Positions 1 through 12,353 are shown, counted from the first letter of the stretch. The stretch: 64,000 bases of DNA from Taeniopygia guttata (GCF_048771995.1 NC_133024.1:4345001-4409000); one strand, 5' to 3'. A program made the numbers and translations. The notes: generated by a model not told the origin, from the sequence alone.

Positions 1-154
1 TTCTCTTGAAGTTTGGGGTCTCGTGTAAAGCCCCCCAAAAAGATTTCAAACATGCAGAGCAAGTGCTCCTGCAGCTCCAGAGAGCTCTAGTGCACTCAAC
101 AATAAAAGGAGATCCAAATGAAAAATGTGATTTAAAGTACAATGGAAACATTCC

Positions 155-159
<5 letters not shown>

Positions 160-196
<37 letters not shown>
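160..196 (+). repeat. poly-A run
   Basis: About 37 consecutive A bases, followed by an A/C-rich tail. It could be a simple repeat or the tail of a retroposed sequence. No target-site duplication was identified. Confidence 0.9.
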
Positions 197-198
<2 letters not shown>

Positions 199-1448
199 CA
201 CACAAAAACCAACAACAAAAACCCGAAGCAACAATTTTTTAAAATGTTACTGTGTTGCTGCAATTAAGAAGTATGAGACACAAACTGACAGTTGTCTATA
301 CTGTATGGACAACTATATTAAAGAAGAACTTGAGCTTTTTCAGGGTTCAGCTTGCAGCCTTTTCCAATAAGTGGAAATCCTGGAGAAAGACAGCTGACCT
401 CCAGAAGGTTTTGATGATGTCTCAGCTTAAGAACAGACTTAGCAGAGCAATAAAGATCTTCACTATAAACTTTTTGACAGTGTAAATGGGTCTTTTGGAA
501 CTTCCTTGGAAAACTGTTTGGGACCATTTCATTCATGTGCAGTGAACAGGAAGAGAAAAGCACGAAGTGATGTCCTATCAATCCTCTTCTCCAGAGCCAA
601 TCTGTAGGACCAAAAATCCCAGGACACATCTGCTGATTCATTTCTGGTGCTGCAGGAACTCCTAGAAACTCCAAGCAGGAACAAACCCCCAAGGAAGGGA
701 GGGAGGAAGCAAAGGAAGGAGAGAGGAAGGCAGACATAGAGCCTGGGCTGCCTGGCATCCTTTGCTGCACCCACTTTGCCCACTTTACCCATTCACTCTG
801 GACAACTAATCTGGATTTCTTGATTTTTTTTCAATTCCTGAAAAAATCAAGTTCAGTTTTGATGTCTTGATTTTTTTCAGTTGCTACTCCAGATGCTTCC
901 TTCCTTATTCTTGTTATTTATTTTCTTTTAAGTTGGGCTATGCACTTTGTGAAGTCAACTCCAGTTTCATCCTTCTTTCTGCCTAATTATTTCTGAAATA
1001 CCTGTGCACAGTTTAACCATCCATCATTGGTCTGATCCAACAGGCCTTTTTGATAAAGCAGAAATGTTTCATTTTAATGCTGTTTACTAACACTCTCAGG
1101 GCTGAACTTTTCTCTTAGCTGTTCTCTGCTAGAATTTTGTTTCTCATTTCCTTTTTTTGAATTGAACCATTTCATCGTGTTTTGCATTAGAACTGCTCTA
1201 ACTTTCTGTCAGATGGTTCTTTCTATAGAAAAATTAACTTAATACCCACACCAATGCTTTATTAAAAGAAAAAATGCATTTATTGGTAGCAACACAACTG
1301 TCTTAATTTATTAACAGCCAATGAACTTTCTTAATGGGCAGTTTTTCCCTGATTGTAAGTCAGTTGCAATTAACTGCTTGTTTTAGAATTACTCTGCTTT
1401 CCCACCTCTTACAGACTTATTGATTTCTTTTCCTCAATGCTCTTTTGA

Positions 1449-1476
1449 GCTCTTTTTTTTTTTTTTTTTTTTTTTC
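1449..1476. repeat. poly-T run
   Basis: An almost pure T tract of about 26 bases followed by CATTTTTTT. A simple repeat with no evident function. Confidence 0.85.
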
Positions 1477-3119
1477 ATTTTTTTAACTAACAGCAACAGG
1501 TTTTCTCCCTAGTATAAGCTTATTTCTGTCTCACAGCCTGTAGGGTAGGGAGAGGACTCTATCCCTGGTATGTCTGCTCTGACACTGATACGGAGGCACC
1601 TTTCCTTTCTGGAACTTATTTTCATAGAAGCATGTTTTCTGCTTTTATCCGATAATTCAAACAAATTTTGTACTTCAACAGCTTCTGTGAGCATGCTGAC
1701 TTGAAAGTCAACCCACAACAGCACAACTTTTCTCAGCACTTCTCATTTGTTCTCCAGAGAAGTTTTTGGTTAAGTAATTCTAATTCATTCCATCAGTGGT
1801 TAAACCTTATGTTTTCACTGTAAGGATATTCCAGGGCTATATCTAGCTAAATACTATTTAGCTCCTGTGTTGGTGCCCATGTGGAATGTGGTATGGAGAT
1901 TGTTTGCCCAAGGTGATTGCTTGACTGGATTCTGGTGATGGTTGGTTGGATTCATTGACCAGTTGGATCCATGTGTGTGTCAGGACTCTCAGGAGTCAGT
2001 CAGGGGTTTTCTAGTTAGTTAGTCAGTGATAGTTCTTATTAGTGTAATATAGTTATAGTATAATACAGTATAACAAAGTTTTCAAAGACAGTGTCCCCAC
2101 CACCAGAAAACAGGCTGAAGAAGTCAGAAGACACAGGCAGAGGGTAGCCCTGATCTTGTCATGTTGCAAATGGGTCCTTTCCCAGCAACTTTTGCAAAAT
2201 TTTGTGAGCAGGGGAGAGCAAACAAGAAACAGAACCCTAGTGTTTGGGTACTGGAGCTCTCCACCTAAATTTCATACTTCTGTCTTTGAAATATAATTCA
2301 CAGCAAGGTACCCCAGTCGGAAGGCAAAGGGCTGCATTTTGTCAGAGGCTGGGGTTTCACCAGTGCTCACCAACTGAGGACATTGCAAATGCCACTCCTG
2401 CTTCTCAAAACTCGAGCCCTGCACTTCACCAGGACGAGGAAATAGCTTTGCTGGGATGTGGCTGGTCTGTGCATGCACAGCTGGGGGCACTGAGAAGATG
2501 CTCAGGTCAAACAGGAAAGGATGGAGCAGATCAAGCTGTGTGCAGGAGGAGAAACAAGGAACATACTGCTTAAGTTTTGCATTTTGGATGTAAGTGAAGG
2601 TCAGTTTTAGAAAACCAGGTGTGTTTGTATACCTAGATATACCCAGGCATATTTCCAAACTCTTCCCACAGAGCAGTATTTGCAGTTGTGCTACTCTGTC
2701 ACCAGCTCAATGCTGCTGTTTGAACTGCTTTATCAAACTCAGTGCTTCAAACACACCAGCTATTATGAAGTTGCCTCCCTCCCCTTTCAGCCCAGTTAAT
2801 ATTTTACTTCTTCTAGCTCCCCAGAAGAATCGCTGCAGAGCAATACTTGCAAATAAAACATAGGCTCTTCCATTTTGCAACACGAGTTTTTGCTAATTAT
2901 TTAGCTAGAGGCCCTATCTAACCTTAGGGGAGAAGTGGAGGTGGGCCCCCAGAGCCCAGCTCACACAGTGACCTTTGCAAGGAAAGGCACAGCAGGTCCT
3001 GCCAGGGCTGAGCTGTGCAAAATCCTGGAAGGTTCCTGGGTGTGGGTGTGCTCTGCTCCCCCGAGGGGCACTTGCTGTCAGATTAAGACTAAGAGCCTTG
3101 AAGAACTCCTTGAAGGCTC

Positions 3120-3299
3120 CCCGGGGTAGTGGTTATATAGCCAAGCCTGCCAGAGCTCAAGGAGCATTTGGACAACACTCTCAGGCACAGGATGGGATTC
3201 TTGGGGCTGCCCTGTGCAGAGACAGGAGCTGGACTTCAAATACCCTTTGGGATCCCTTCCAGCTAAGGATATTCTGTGATTCTCTGATTCTATGATCAT
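3120..3299 (+). mobile_element. CR1 LINE fragment, 3' end, plus orientation
   Basis: The sequence resembles the CR1 3' untranslated region: phrases of the type CAAGCCTGCCAGAGCTCAAG, a GGATCCCTTCCAGCTAAGGA block, and a terminal run of ATTCTGTGATTCTATGAT octamers. That octamer tail is the hallmark 3' end of avian CR1 elements. Only the 3' tip is present, as expected for a 5'-truncated insertion. No open frame is involved. Confidence 0.85.
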
Positions 3300-6200
3300 G
3301 CCTTTCTTTGTCAGAGGGTTTATCTGGTGAAAATTCTGTGCTTCTTGATTGAGAGAAATATATTCCTTATTATCATTCATCAGGGGATTTATAGTACCAG
3401 TGGCATTGTTGTCACCTTGCACAATAACTCACAACCTTCTGGTTGTCCACTGTTCTGGTAAATCACTTTCTGCAGCAGCAGTAGCAGCAACTGCTCTCCA
3501 GTACACATTATACTTTACACTAGTCTTAAGATACATTGTTATTTAAGAAAAGTCATGAAAAGAACATGTGACTCTTAATTTAAATAAAATTTTTTATTTA
3601 ATATTGAAAATGACAAGATATGAGTTAAGAAGTTGCTTCTAATGTTGATTTCTCTATTCTCACCAGCATCAGCACAGTAAAAACTTGACAGCAGTTGAAT
3701 TCAAACTGCACCACTTGTGATAATCAATAGTGTTATTTCAAAACCAGAAAGTACCTAGAAAATACAACTGACTCTTCAGCAGTTTTCTTCTGCTGTATCA
3801 TTTCCACTGCAATTGGCAAATATCAAAAAAACCCAAGCAGGCTGTTCATGTCCTGACAGAAATAGGTTTTCCTTTGCCCTCTGCAACTGAGGACCTTTGA
3901 ACCCAAATCTATACTGCAATGTAAATTTGAGAATTTTCTATAAATTTTAAGTGGTTATCAAAAGTATTTCTCACTTTATGCAACAGCAAGTATTGATATC
4001 AATGACAGACAACTTTATATTAATATTCTATTAATAGACTATTAATAGAATTAATATTCTATTAATAGACTATTAATAGAATTAATAGTCTATTAATAGA
4101 AACATGTGAAGCTTAGTCATCAGGAAAGGATGGAGCAGATCAAATACAACTTACAAATACAACTGCTGGCAACATAAAAACAGTTAAAAGTTTCTTGTTG
4201 GAAGAAGAACAGCTACTAATCTGAATCAACATGCTTGTGATGACACATGACCTCTCTCAGTCAAACAGATTTGAGCAACGAGAGACAGAAAGGGTAAAAC
4301 TTCAAACTCTGTTTTGTCTATATATCACTTCACGTTTCAGCTAATCTGAATGTATATTGACAGACAGGTTTAGAAGTCTCATATATGAAACAGTTGTGAA
4401 AAAAAGTAATTTTCCAAAGATGGTGAAATTGGTCATTAATTATTATTACACAAGGACATTTACCCAAAACTGGTTTTACACAAAATATCTGTTACTCCTT
4501 GTTTTTTGAGATTAGTGTCCGGAAGTTTCCTTCTCATTCTGCTATATCATTTCAGTTTGTTAAATCACATTGTGCCACCAATGAAACTGCCAAGTGATAT
4601 TAAAATAGCACATATCAGAATGATGGAGAAACACTTCTCTGACATTTCCTGATATGCAACAGAACAGGGTATGATTTGAATAGATTTTTAAAGGCTTGTT
4701 CACTCAGATCTTAGTGGGACTACTCTTCTACTTGTGTACATCAGCTCTGTTAAATGCCTTAGTCTTAGCAGAAGAGGACTCAGCCCATAGTATATTCCAT
4801 TTTACTGTCTTTGGAGTATTTGCAACTCACAAACCTAGAGTTGTATAAGTTTGCATAAACATCCCTTACATAGGCTGTAAGTGCTAGTCCCAAAGCCTAC
4901 ATTCCCAGCTGCAGTGGCAGTTGATTTGCATTCCCAAATGCTGCTGTTACATTTGTTATTTTGCTTTCAGAAACTGTTTAAAATGCCCCTGTATTGTTCA
5001 CCCTCACCAACACCTTGTGATCTATTAGTAACACAGGAGCCACTACTGTGTACTTACATGCAATTTCTGTATGTATTTATTAAATTCATATTCAGAGAAA
5101 AACATCTAATTTTGATTCATCTAAGGCATATGAGGAGCACTCAGAGCTGAAGGCGTATCAGGTCCAAACCTTACTGTGCTCTGCCATGGCTGCAAGCTGA
5201 GATATGAACAAGTTGACCCTAACTTGCAAAGCTCCACCTGAACTCCAGAATCCCAAATTTTCCAAGTCATTCTGAGGTGGAGAGACATGAGGAGAAGTAG
5301 GTAATATGCACAGGTAGGACACAGCATGGAGAACATCACTGCCCCAGGGCATTTTGAGAGGTTAGTCAGCAGCAGATTGCTCTGCCAAGCACTTCTTCTG
5401 GATGCCCCAAGAGTAGCAGTGTTCTTGGAATAAGCAGGTAGAGAAGACTGCTCTGCAGGTCCTACAAATGGTCACATTCTCTTAGAAAGGCTATAAGGGT
5501 CTTGCCCTCCTGGGGAGTACACCCACCCACAGACAACAGTCTCACACAAAGCCTTACTTACATAGTGGGACAGTCCTTGAGTCAATACAGCTGGAATTTG
5601 CTAGATAGATAAAAGAGGAGGATTTTGTACTTTGGAAAAGAATCACAGTGGCGCAGGAAATACTAAGAGAAAACTAATTTCCTAAGCAAAACAACAGTCA
5701 GGAATCACCTTACAGGAAATTCAGTTTTGTAGGTCTCTTACTGTAGGAAGTAAGAGGGCAAAGAAGGACCCATAAAAATTAGATTTTCTCCCAGACCTTT
5801 GGTAGTGTGGCAGCCCTTCACTTACTTCCTCTGCCTTCCCTTCTTTTTCTCAACCTTCCAAACACATGCTAAGAGCTAAAGCAGTCAACATGTAACTAAG
5901 CTGGTCTCTCCTGGGGACTGGAAACCCCATGTGAGCTCTGTAAACAAGAGATAGGGGCCAATTTCAGGAAAGATAGAGCATTTGCAAAGAAACTATCACC
6001 AATATACTCACAGGCTGCTTTTCACCACTGCACTCAAGCTTAGCATACGTTTGACCATTTTGGATATCAAACCAGCCCCAAGGCATACTGTAACTGTAAC
6101 TGTACAGCTGCACCATCCTGGATGTATTTAAGAAGCCTTCATTGACTTTTTCTGGTGTTTTGGGTTTTTTTGTTTTTTTTTGTTTTTTTCATACTGTTTT

Positions 6201-6484
6201 GAAAAGGTCCCAGGCTATGTAAGCTCTGGCTAGAACAGCACCCAGGCTCCAAAAACACTCAAGACCTGCACTGCCACTAAGAACAATATTTACAGGTTTG
6301 TCTGTGAAAAAGCAAGCCTCAGAATTGTTGAAATCATGCAAGAACAGCACCAGAGATTTTTGCTGAGTAAATATGCCTTTCACAATGCATTTTGGCCTAT
6401 TTCATCTCTGTTAAGCAAAAGCTGAGGGAGGATCTTAGCAGGTAAAATACCAGAAAGGGTGATATAAAGATGATGAACATGGGC
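3300..6484. other. intergenic, no gene seen
   Basis: AT-rich sequence without a supported gene or RNA. It contains a palindromic tandem repeat (separate entry) and a 23-base exact match (4121-4143) to 2512-2534. The remaining open frames are short and domain-less. Confidence 0.5.
4025..4100. repeat. AT-rich palindromic tandem repeat, 31-bp period
   Basis: A 31-bp unit occurs about two and a half times (unit starts at 4025 and 4056). It is built from the self-complementary decamer CTATTAATAG, present five times (4028, 4039, 4059, 4070, 4090). Neighbouring decamers pair into inverted repeats with 12-bp arms and a 1-base centre, so the tract could extrude as a cruciform. Confidence 0.9.
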
Positions 6485-6740
6485 TCTTCTTAATGGCATC
6501 CAGTGACAGGCAACTGGCACAAACTGGAACACAGGAGGCTCCATCTGAACATCAGAGAATCCCTTTGCCCTGTAAGGGTGACCAAGCACTGGCACAGGTT
6601 GCTCAGAGAGGCTGTGGAGTCTCCATCCCTGGAGACACCAAGAAGTGTCTAGGCATGGTCCTGAGCCCTGTGTAGCCCTGCTTGAGCAGAAAGTTTGAAC
6701 CAGATGTACCTTAAAACCTCAGCCATGCTGTGATTCTGTG
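6485..6740 (+). mobile_element. CR1 LINE fragment, 3' end, plus orientation
   Basis: CR1-like text including GCACAGGTTGCTCAGAGAGG and GGAGTCTCCATCCCTGGAGA, ending in GCTGTGATTCTGTGA, the degenerate octamer tail. It is 5' truncated and much diverged, with no coding capacity. Confidence 0.85.
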
Positions 6741-9700
6741 AAGGGAAAGGGGAAGAGAAACTGTGCTTTGACACTGGCTTCAAGAAGCTCCTACTTGCAC
6801 TGTGAGAAACTCACCTCCAAAAGGTTTCTAAATAAAGGTTGTGAGTGTCCTCCGCTCCTGGTGTGGATCCTGAGCTGTGCAAAGGTGGGAGAGGAAAAGT
6901 GTTTATTATTGTGTGCTAAGATAAACCTCATAAGAAAAAAAAATTAGCTAAGAACCAAGTTATCAGGAAATGACACTGTATAATCAGTTCCATCAGTTCT
7001 ATAACAAGTTCCAGATTTGCAAGTGCACTTTCCAATTGTCAGCTTGCTGTTTTCAGCAACTTTTATCCTCTGACAAGCACCAACCACTAGTTTGTGCATC
7101 ATCCAATGATCTGGTTTTGGGGAGCTATCAGAGCCAGTACAGAGAATTGCAGGTTTATGTCTCTCTTTTTTTTTTTTTTAATCTTTTTTTTTTTTTAATT
7201 TTTGTTTTTAATTTTCATGTTGATGGCAATTCTGTGTCTGATTTGCACTAGGCTACTTTTTGCTGTGTGTAGCAGTTTTGGTGACTTTCACAGAACTAAC
7301 CTGGAGATAAAATCAAAAGTAGAGTTAAAATTGGCCTCATTTTCCCTTCAGTAGAGCTGTGCATTTAAGCCATGACTCATCATGACTTGCAGTCACACCC
7401 AGGCCCATGATGAGCTGACTGGCCAGTCTTGAGAGCAGAAGGCAATCCAGATAGACACAGCAGATGGGTGAAGGTTGGCTCCCTCCTCTTACTGGATCAC
7501 CACAGTGACAAACAAACCAGTAATCACCCTGGTTTCTCAACTGAGGTTCCAGCTTGGTAATGAGTCCTAAAAACTGAACCTTCTCTGTTGTGGGGTGTTT
7601 AATGTGCAGCTCTAGACAGAAGTAGATACTGAATCAACTTTTCCTCTGTTATGACAAATGGGGAAATGTACAACCTCAGAAAAATAAATCACCTTTTCTT
7701 AAAGCTGTAATAGAAGAGTGACTATGTCAAACAGTCAAACTATTTTCCTGGCAAGTCATTGAATGATCAATACATGAATAGCAGGCTACAAAAAAACCTT
7801 ATGGTGTGAAATAAAAACTTAGCCAAGTGTTTGAATGCATGGTGCTCTTTCCTAATTTTGGTATGCTTTCCAGCCTTAGCCAGGTCTTCAAATACATCAT
7901 TCATTTTTGCAATCATTCTGTGTAGCAAAAGCAAGTGAGTGATCATAAAGAAGAATTTATTTAAGCAAAAGAGTAGCTTCATAATGTACTTCAAAAATTA
8001 TATCATGCTGCAAAAGATATGTTACTTTATGCCACTATCAGACACCTCTGAAAGCAAATACAATTTCATATTGTTTTCTATTCTGGTCCTCATATATTCA
8101 CAGAAGCCTTCAGACAGCCTAAGTCCTTCAGAAGCTTTCTACCAATAAATATTAAAATTAATCTTTCTTCAGGCATTAGACTCAAAAAGAAAATATGCTT
8201 TATTTCCATATTTTCTTTCAGAGTACTTGAACTGTTTCAGTCCAATGCCTGAAAACTTAACCTTTTGAGTCATTTAACCAGTGTTTTTATTGTTCATCTG
8301 TCTGTCTTGGTTGTGTCTGACCTCTGGGATGATTGCAATAGAAAAAACATTCAGCTTTTCTTTCTTTCCTTTCTTCACTATGACTCAACATCCTTCTCCT
8401 CTCAGGGGTATGACTACAGTTCATAGGGAATAGGTCCAAAGTTTCAACATTTCAAGTGTCTCACCCACAGATACTTTTGTCATTTGAGAAATCTCAGGGT
8501 ACCTATTTTTGCAAATATACAGAACATTCCCTGGGTTATAATCTGGGGTGGGGAGGGTTAGCATTTTTCTAGAGGAGCAACAAACCAGTACTCCAGATAC
8601 CCTGATAATGAAGTGCTAAGGAGCAGATTTCTGGATTAAAGTAGTTCAGAGTGAAAGCAATAACCAGATACGTGTGGGAAGATTGCACTACCAGCAATTA
8701 GTTCTCTTAAACTAAGCATATGCAAAGGGGTCATCACAAATTGCTACTTCAGGAGACTGTATTATAAATTAAAGAGATGGGTTCTTCCCACCCTAGCAGT
8801 TTGGTTTCTGGAGAGATGACTCTTTTCCTTATTTAAGTATTCTTATGAGGCTTTTTTAGCTATCCTACTGCAATTCTCGTTCTTTGGTCTTTTCATACAG
8901 CTCGTGCAGCCTGTCTAAGCAGAACTCTTATTTTCCACAGCTAGCCCCTTTGTTTTCCACCTTTTTGCCATTGTTTACACATGGTTTATATCCCTTCTCA
9001 CAGAATCAAAAATAATTCTCATTCTATTAAAGAAAAGAAGCCCCTTTTTTTCCCATTGAAATATTACTGCTTAATTTAAGGATGATGGTTTTAAAAATTA
9101 TATCTAGAGAGGAAAAAAAAAAGGACACCAGTTTTCATTTTATGTGAGTCTGGACCATATTAGCTGTAGGTTTAAGAGAATTACACTTACAATTGCATTT
9201 TAAAAGATAGTTTACTAGAACAGGATTTACTTCTAGATAGAAAGCATTTTTTTCTCATTTTCTGTAAAGAGGGAATGTAAAAATATTTTCCTATGATTAA
9301 CACCATGCTTTCCCAGGACAAACAAAAGACTTTTGTAAGCCAGAAACCACAAAAAATAAGCATGTGTGTTCCCAAGGATTAGAACAGTATTACACACATA
9401 CAGCAGAAGACAGTATGGAAATAAATTCTAAAATAATGCGTTCAAAGGCTTCAAAAACCATTTTAAAATAAGAGTCAGTTTTTCACCTCATACATATTGA
9501 CACAGCCCTGAGGTTTCAATCACTTAGATACATACCACAGTAGCTCCTTGATAGCTCAATTTACAGTTAGGAAATGTTATCTAAATGTAGATTAGAAAAC
9601 AGCTTTTGTGTTTGCAAGTTCACAGGAGGGAGTGGTTTGGCTTTCATTTATTGGAATGTAAAATGGACGAATTTTATATATGATGCCTACAGAAGTCATA

Positions 9701-11334
9701 TTTAATGTGGCCACGTGTGCAACAGGGTTGTCAGTCCCTGTGAAACTAGAAGATGGGCCTTGAACATTAATTTTTCCTTTTTTTCACTTTTGCTGTGAAG
9801 GATTCTGATGGCAGCATCCTGCAGAACTATGTGGCCATAGGTTTAATCTGGGAGTTATGTCTGTAGCCTAACCCAGTTATACACATTTCCACCCCAAAGC
9901 ATGGGACAGGCATCTCCAAAAGGAGTTTCACCACACCTGTCTCAGACAGCAGCCACAGAAAGGGAAAAATTACCCCATGGAGATGCCTATCTAGCTAAAG
10001 TCCCATTAATGTCACCAATGTATCAGAAAAAATAAATCTATTGAAAAAAAAAAAAAAAGGGGACATTTTCCCTTCCTTTCTTCTGGTAATATCGTTATTA
10101 TTTGTTATCATGCACGCTAACTTGTGAGCATTTGTCACCTAAGTTTTTATATTGTTTTAAATGCTTAAAGCATTTGTTATTAATCTGCAGGAAGATGTAT
10201 GTCCTTGATTTTTAGCTTAGATTCCCAGATCTCCTTTTTAATGGTTTTACTTCTTCGTTTTAGGAAAAAAATGGGACTTTGTTTTTTTTGTATTTTTTCT
10301 CTTCTAGTTGGGTCTAATTTCAATACAGGAAGTACTTTTGCAGTTCTTCAGTCTGACTGTGAGTGAGAACCAAGCTATTACACTGTAACTTCACTCCCTA
10401 TTGTGTGGGAAGTAAGAATTGCATCATCCCTAAGATCCAGAACAGGAGATGAAGATCCCTTCTTGGTGGGTGCGGTCCATGATTTTGTAGTCAATCTTTC
10501 AACCAAAGTAAGAGCTCCTTTTGTTTTTATTCATTTCTTCCCTCTTCTGTTTCCCTCTCTTCCCCATAAAACTCTTTGTGAAAGACCAAAAACAACAACA
10601 ACAACAAAAAAAAAAAACCCAACTTTTAGTCTAGTAGTAGGTATTTTAAATTTTATGCTTAAATATTGTAAATATCTCATACTTCTTCAACTCAGTTTTT
10701 ACCATCTAAGCAGCTGTCTTTATTCCCCTCTTCACATATGAGTATCGGGGCATTAGGAATTCCCAACAGATGTTAAGAGCATGACAAGTTATAGAAAACA
10801 TAAAAAGCAGGCATAGAAACTTTGGTTCAGAGTACCTCAAGTATTTTTAGTACCCAAACTATAGACAAATGCTACTTTTTGGATATCATTAGCTAACAGC
10901 TGCTCTTAAATTTAAATTCCAACAAATTGCTTAAGTTATTTTGTGATGCAAGTCTTTGTTCTGGTGAATATGTTGACCAACTAATAAATACAAGTAATTA
11001 AATTCTGCCTTCTTAACAAGGCGGAAGGCCATTAGCGAACAGACATTGAAGGAAAATCTGTATTAGCCTCTACTAAAACTGAAAGCCTACTGTAAAAACA
11101 GCTGAAGAAAGTTACGGACACTTAAATTTACAGACCCGTAAAACAGCGTGTCACTCTATGAGACATTTAAAAAAAAAGTCATTCAAAGGCACACTAAATT
11201 GTTCAACTGGGTTAAAATATCTTAACAATGAAATTCCCATTAGCATTCTTGGTAGTGCATCCTTTGGCTGTTTATTAGTGTTTTATGCAGGAGGTTCCGG
11301 AAGAGGCCCTTGGATAAACAGGTACGTGGATTTG
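6741..11334. other. intergenic, immediately upstream of the BACH1 promoter region
   Basis: No gene could be supported on either strand. There are T-rich tracts near 7157-7212, short A-rich runs near 10044-10058, and an A/C simple run near 10588-10620. Conserved regulatory elements could lie here but cannot be recognised without a cross-species alignment. Confidence 0.5.
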
Positions 11335-11803
11335 GGAGGGAGAGGAGGGAGAGAGGAGGGTGAGGAGGGGTGAGGAGGGGTGAGGAGGGGTGAGGAGGGG
11401 TGAGGAAGGTGAGGAGGGGTGAGGAAGGTGAGGAGGGGTGAGGAAGGTGAGGAGGGGTGAGGAAGGTGAGGAGGGGTGAGGAAGGGTGAGGAAGGGTGAG
11501 GAAGGGTGAGGAGGGTGAGGAGGGTGAGGAGGGGTGAGGAAGGGTGAGGAGGATGAGGAAGGGTGAGGAGGGGTGAGGAGGAGTGAGGAGTGTGAGGAGG
11601 GTGAGGAGGGTGAGGAGGGTGAGGAGTGTGAGGAGGGTGAGGAGTGTGAGGAGGGTGAGGAGTGTGAGGAGTGTGAGGAGTGTGAGGAGGAGTGTGAGGA
11701 GGAGTGTGAGGAGGAGTGTGAGCAGTGTGAGGAGTGTGAGGAGTGTGAGGAGGACTGTGAGGAGTGTCAGGACTGTCAGGACTGTGAGGAGTGTGAGGAG
11801 GAA
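11335..11803 (+). repeat. purine-rich minisatellite, GTGAGGAGG/GTGAGGAAGG units
   Basis: About 470 bases of imperfect tandem units of 9-13 bases. The left half is dominated by GGGGTGAGGA and GGTGAGGAAGG, the right half by GAGGAGTGT and GAGGGTGAG. The plus strand is almost entirely purine plus T, so the tract is strongly strand-asymmetric and G-rich. It ends where the BACH1 CpG island begins, on the side upstream of the inferred start. Stop-free frames through it on both strands (Glu-Glu-Cys, Leu-Thr-Leu, His-Thr-Pro repeats) are by-products of the repeat, not genes. Confidence 0.95.
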
Positions 11804-11876
11804 GGCGGCCGGGCAGGACAGGGCGCTCTGCAGCCGTACCCGCCGCTCTGCAGCCGCCCCGTGCGCCGGCGGGGCC

Positions 11877-11886
11877 GCGCATGCGC
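11877..11886. promoter_or_regulatory. NRF1-like site GCGCATGCGC
   Basis: A perfect palindromic match to the core of the nuclear respiratory factor 1 consensus, inside the CpG island and about 120-220 bases before the inferred exon 1. Such sites are frequent in TATA-less housekeeping promoters. Binding is inferred from the motif only. Confidence 0.6.
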
Positions 11887-11933
11887 AGCGCGCGGCGGTG
11901 TGGGCGGCCGCGCGTCGGCGGCGAGCGCCGCGT

Positions 11934-11938
11934 CCAAT
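11934..11938 (+). promoter_or_regulatory. CCAAT box
   Basis: CCAAT followed by GG, the usual NF-Y context, at a typical distance upstream of the inferred BACH1 start region. Confidence 0.5.
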
Positions 11939-12009
11939 GGGCGCGCGGGGCGTGCGCGGGGCGTGCACGCGCTGGGGGGGGGTCGGTCACCTGACGGCGC
12001 CCGCCGCAG

Positions 12010-12032
12010 TCGGGGCCGGGGCCGCAGCCGCA

Positions 12033-12067
<35 letters not shown>

Positions 12068-12179
12068 GAGCGGCGGGGCCCGGGCGGGACGGGACCGGAC
12101 CGGACCGGGACCGGACCGGACCGGGTGAGGCGGCAGCGGTGCTGCTGCTGCCCTCCGGCCCGCGGCGGCGGGCACCGAG
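12010..12179 (+). other. BACH1: inferred BACH1 non-coding exon 1 (5' UTR)
   Basis: In vertebrates the BACH1 initiator codon lies in exon 2, so an upstream leader exon is expected. The best donor at the end of the CpG core is CCGAG|GTAAAT (GT at 12180). An alternative is CCG|GTGAGG with GT at 12125. The 5' boundary is a guess. The segment contains hexamer (CCGGAG) and pentamer (GGACC) repeats, which would make a highly structured leader. Confidence 0.5.
12033..12123 (+). repeat. GC-rich short tandem repeats (CCGGAG)n and (GGACC)n
   Basis: CCGGAG-type hexamers run from about 12033 to 12067, then GGGACCGGACC-type pentamer units from about 12085 to 12123. Both overlap the inferred BACH1 leader exon, are likely length-variable, and could form stable hairpins in RNA. 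Confidence 0.85.
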
Positions 12180-12353
12180 GTAAATAAAGCCGAACCGGCC
12201 GCCGGCGGGAGCGTGCGCCGCGAAGGGTTGGCGGCGGGGGTGCTGAGGCGGCAGCCTTCGGGCGGAGCGGAGGGCGCGGTGAGGCGGGGGTCGCAGGGCC
12301 GGTGTCGGCGGTGCGGCCTTGTCTCGTTCTCTCGGGCCGGGGCGGTGGCGGAG

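Larger units (their letters stand above)
1..3119. other. intergenic, upstream of BACH1 (left part)
   Basis: No convincing gene was found. The open frames are short, lack recognisable domains and are not joined by plausible splice sites. The stretch holds a long poly-A run near 160-196, a poly-T run near 1449-1476 and otherwise unremarkable AT-rich sequence. An AATAAA about 50 bases before the poly-A run could mark the 3' end of an old retroposed transcript, but no source gene was recognised. Confidence 0.5.

Noticed and set aside
318-792. 150-codon and overlapping 87-codon minus-strand open frames near the left edge
   Set aside because: No recognisable domain and no supporting splice or promoter signals. 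Probably chance.
1-11334. Search for the human upstream neighbours of BACH1 (for example MAP3K7CL) on either strand
   Set aside because: No open frame in this interval resembles them. If conserved, they lie left of the window.
11240-12187. Long open frames on both strands (Leu-Thr, His-Thr-Pro and Glu-Glu-Cys repeats; up to 242 codons)
   Set aside because: They arise because the minisatellite and CpG island contain few stop codons in any frame. Protein text is pure repeat, frames overlap on both strands, and there is no homology or plausible gene structure.
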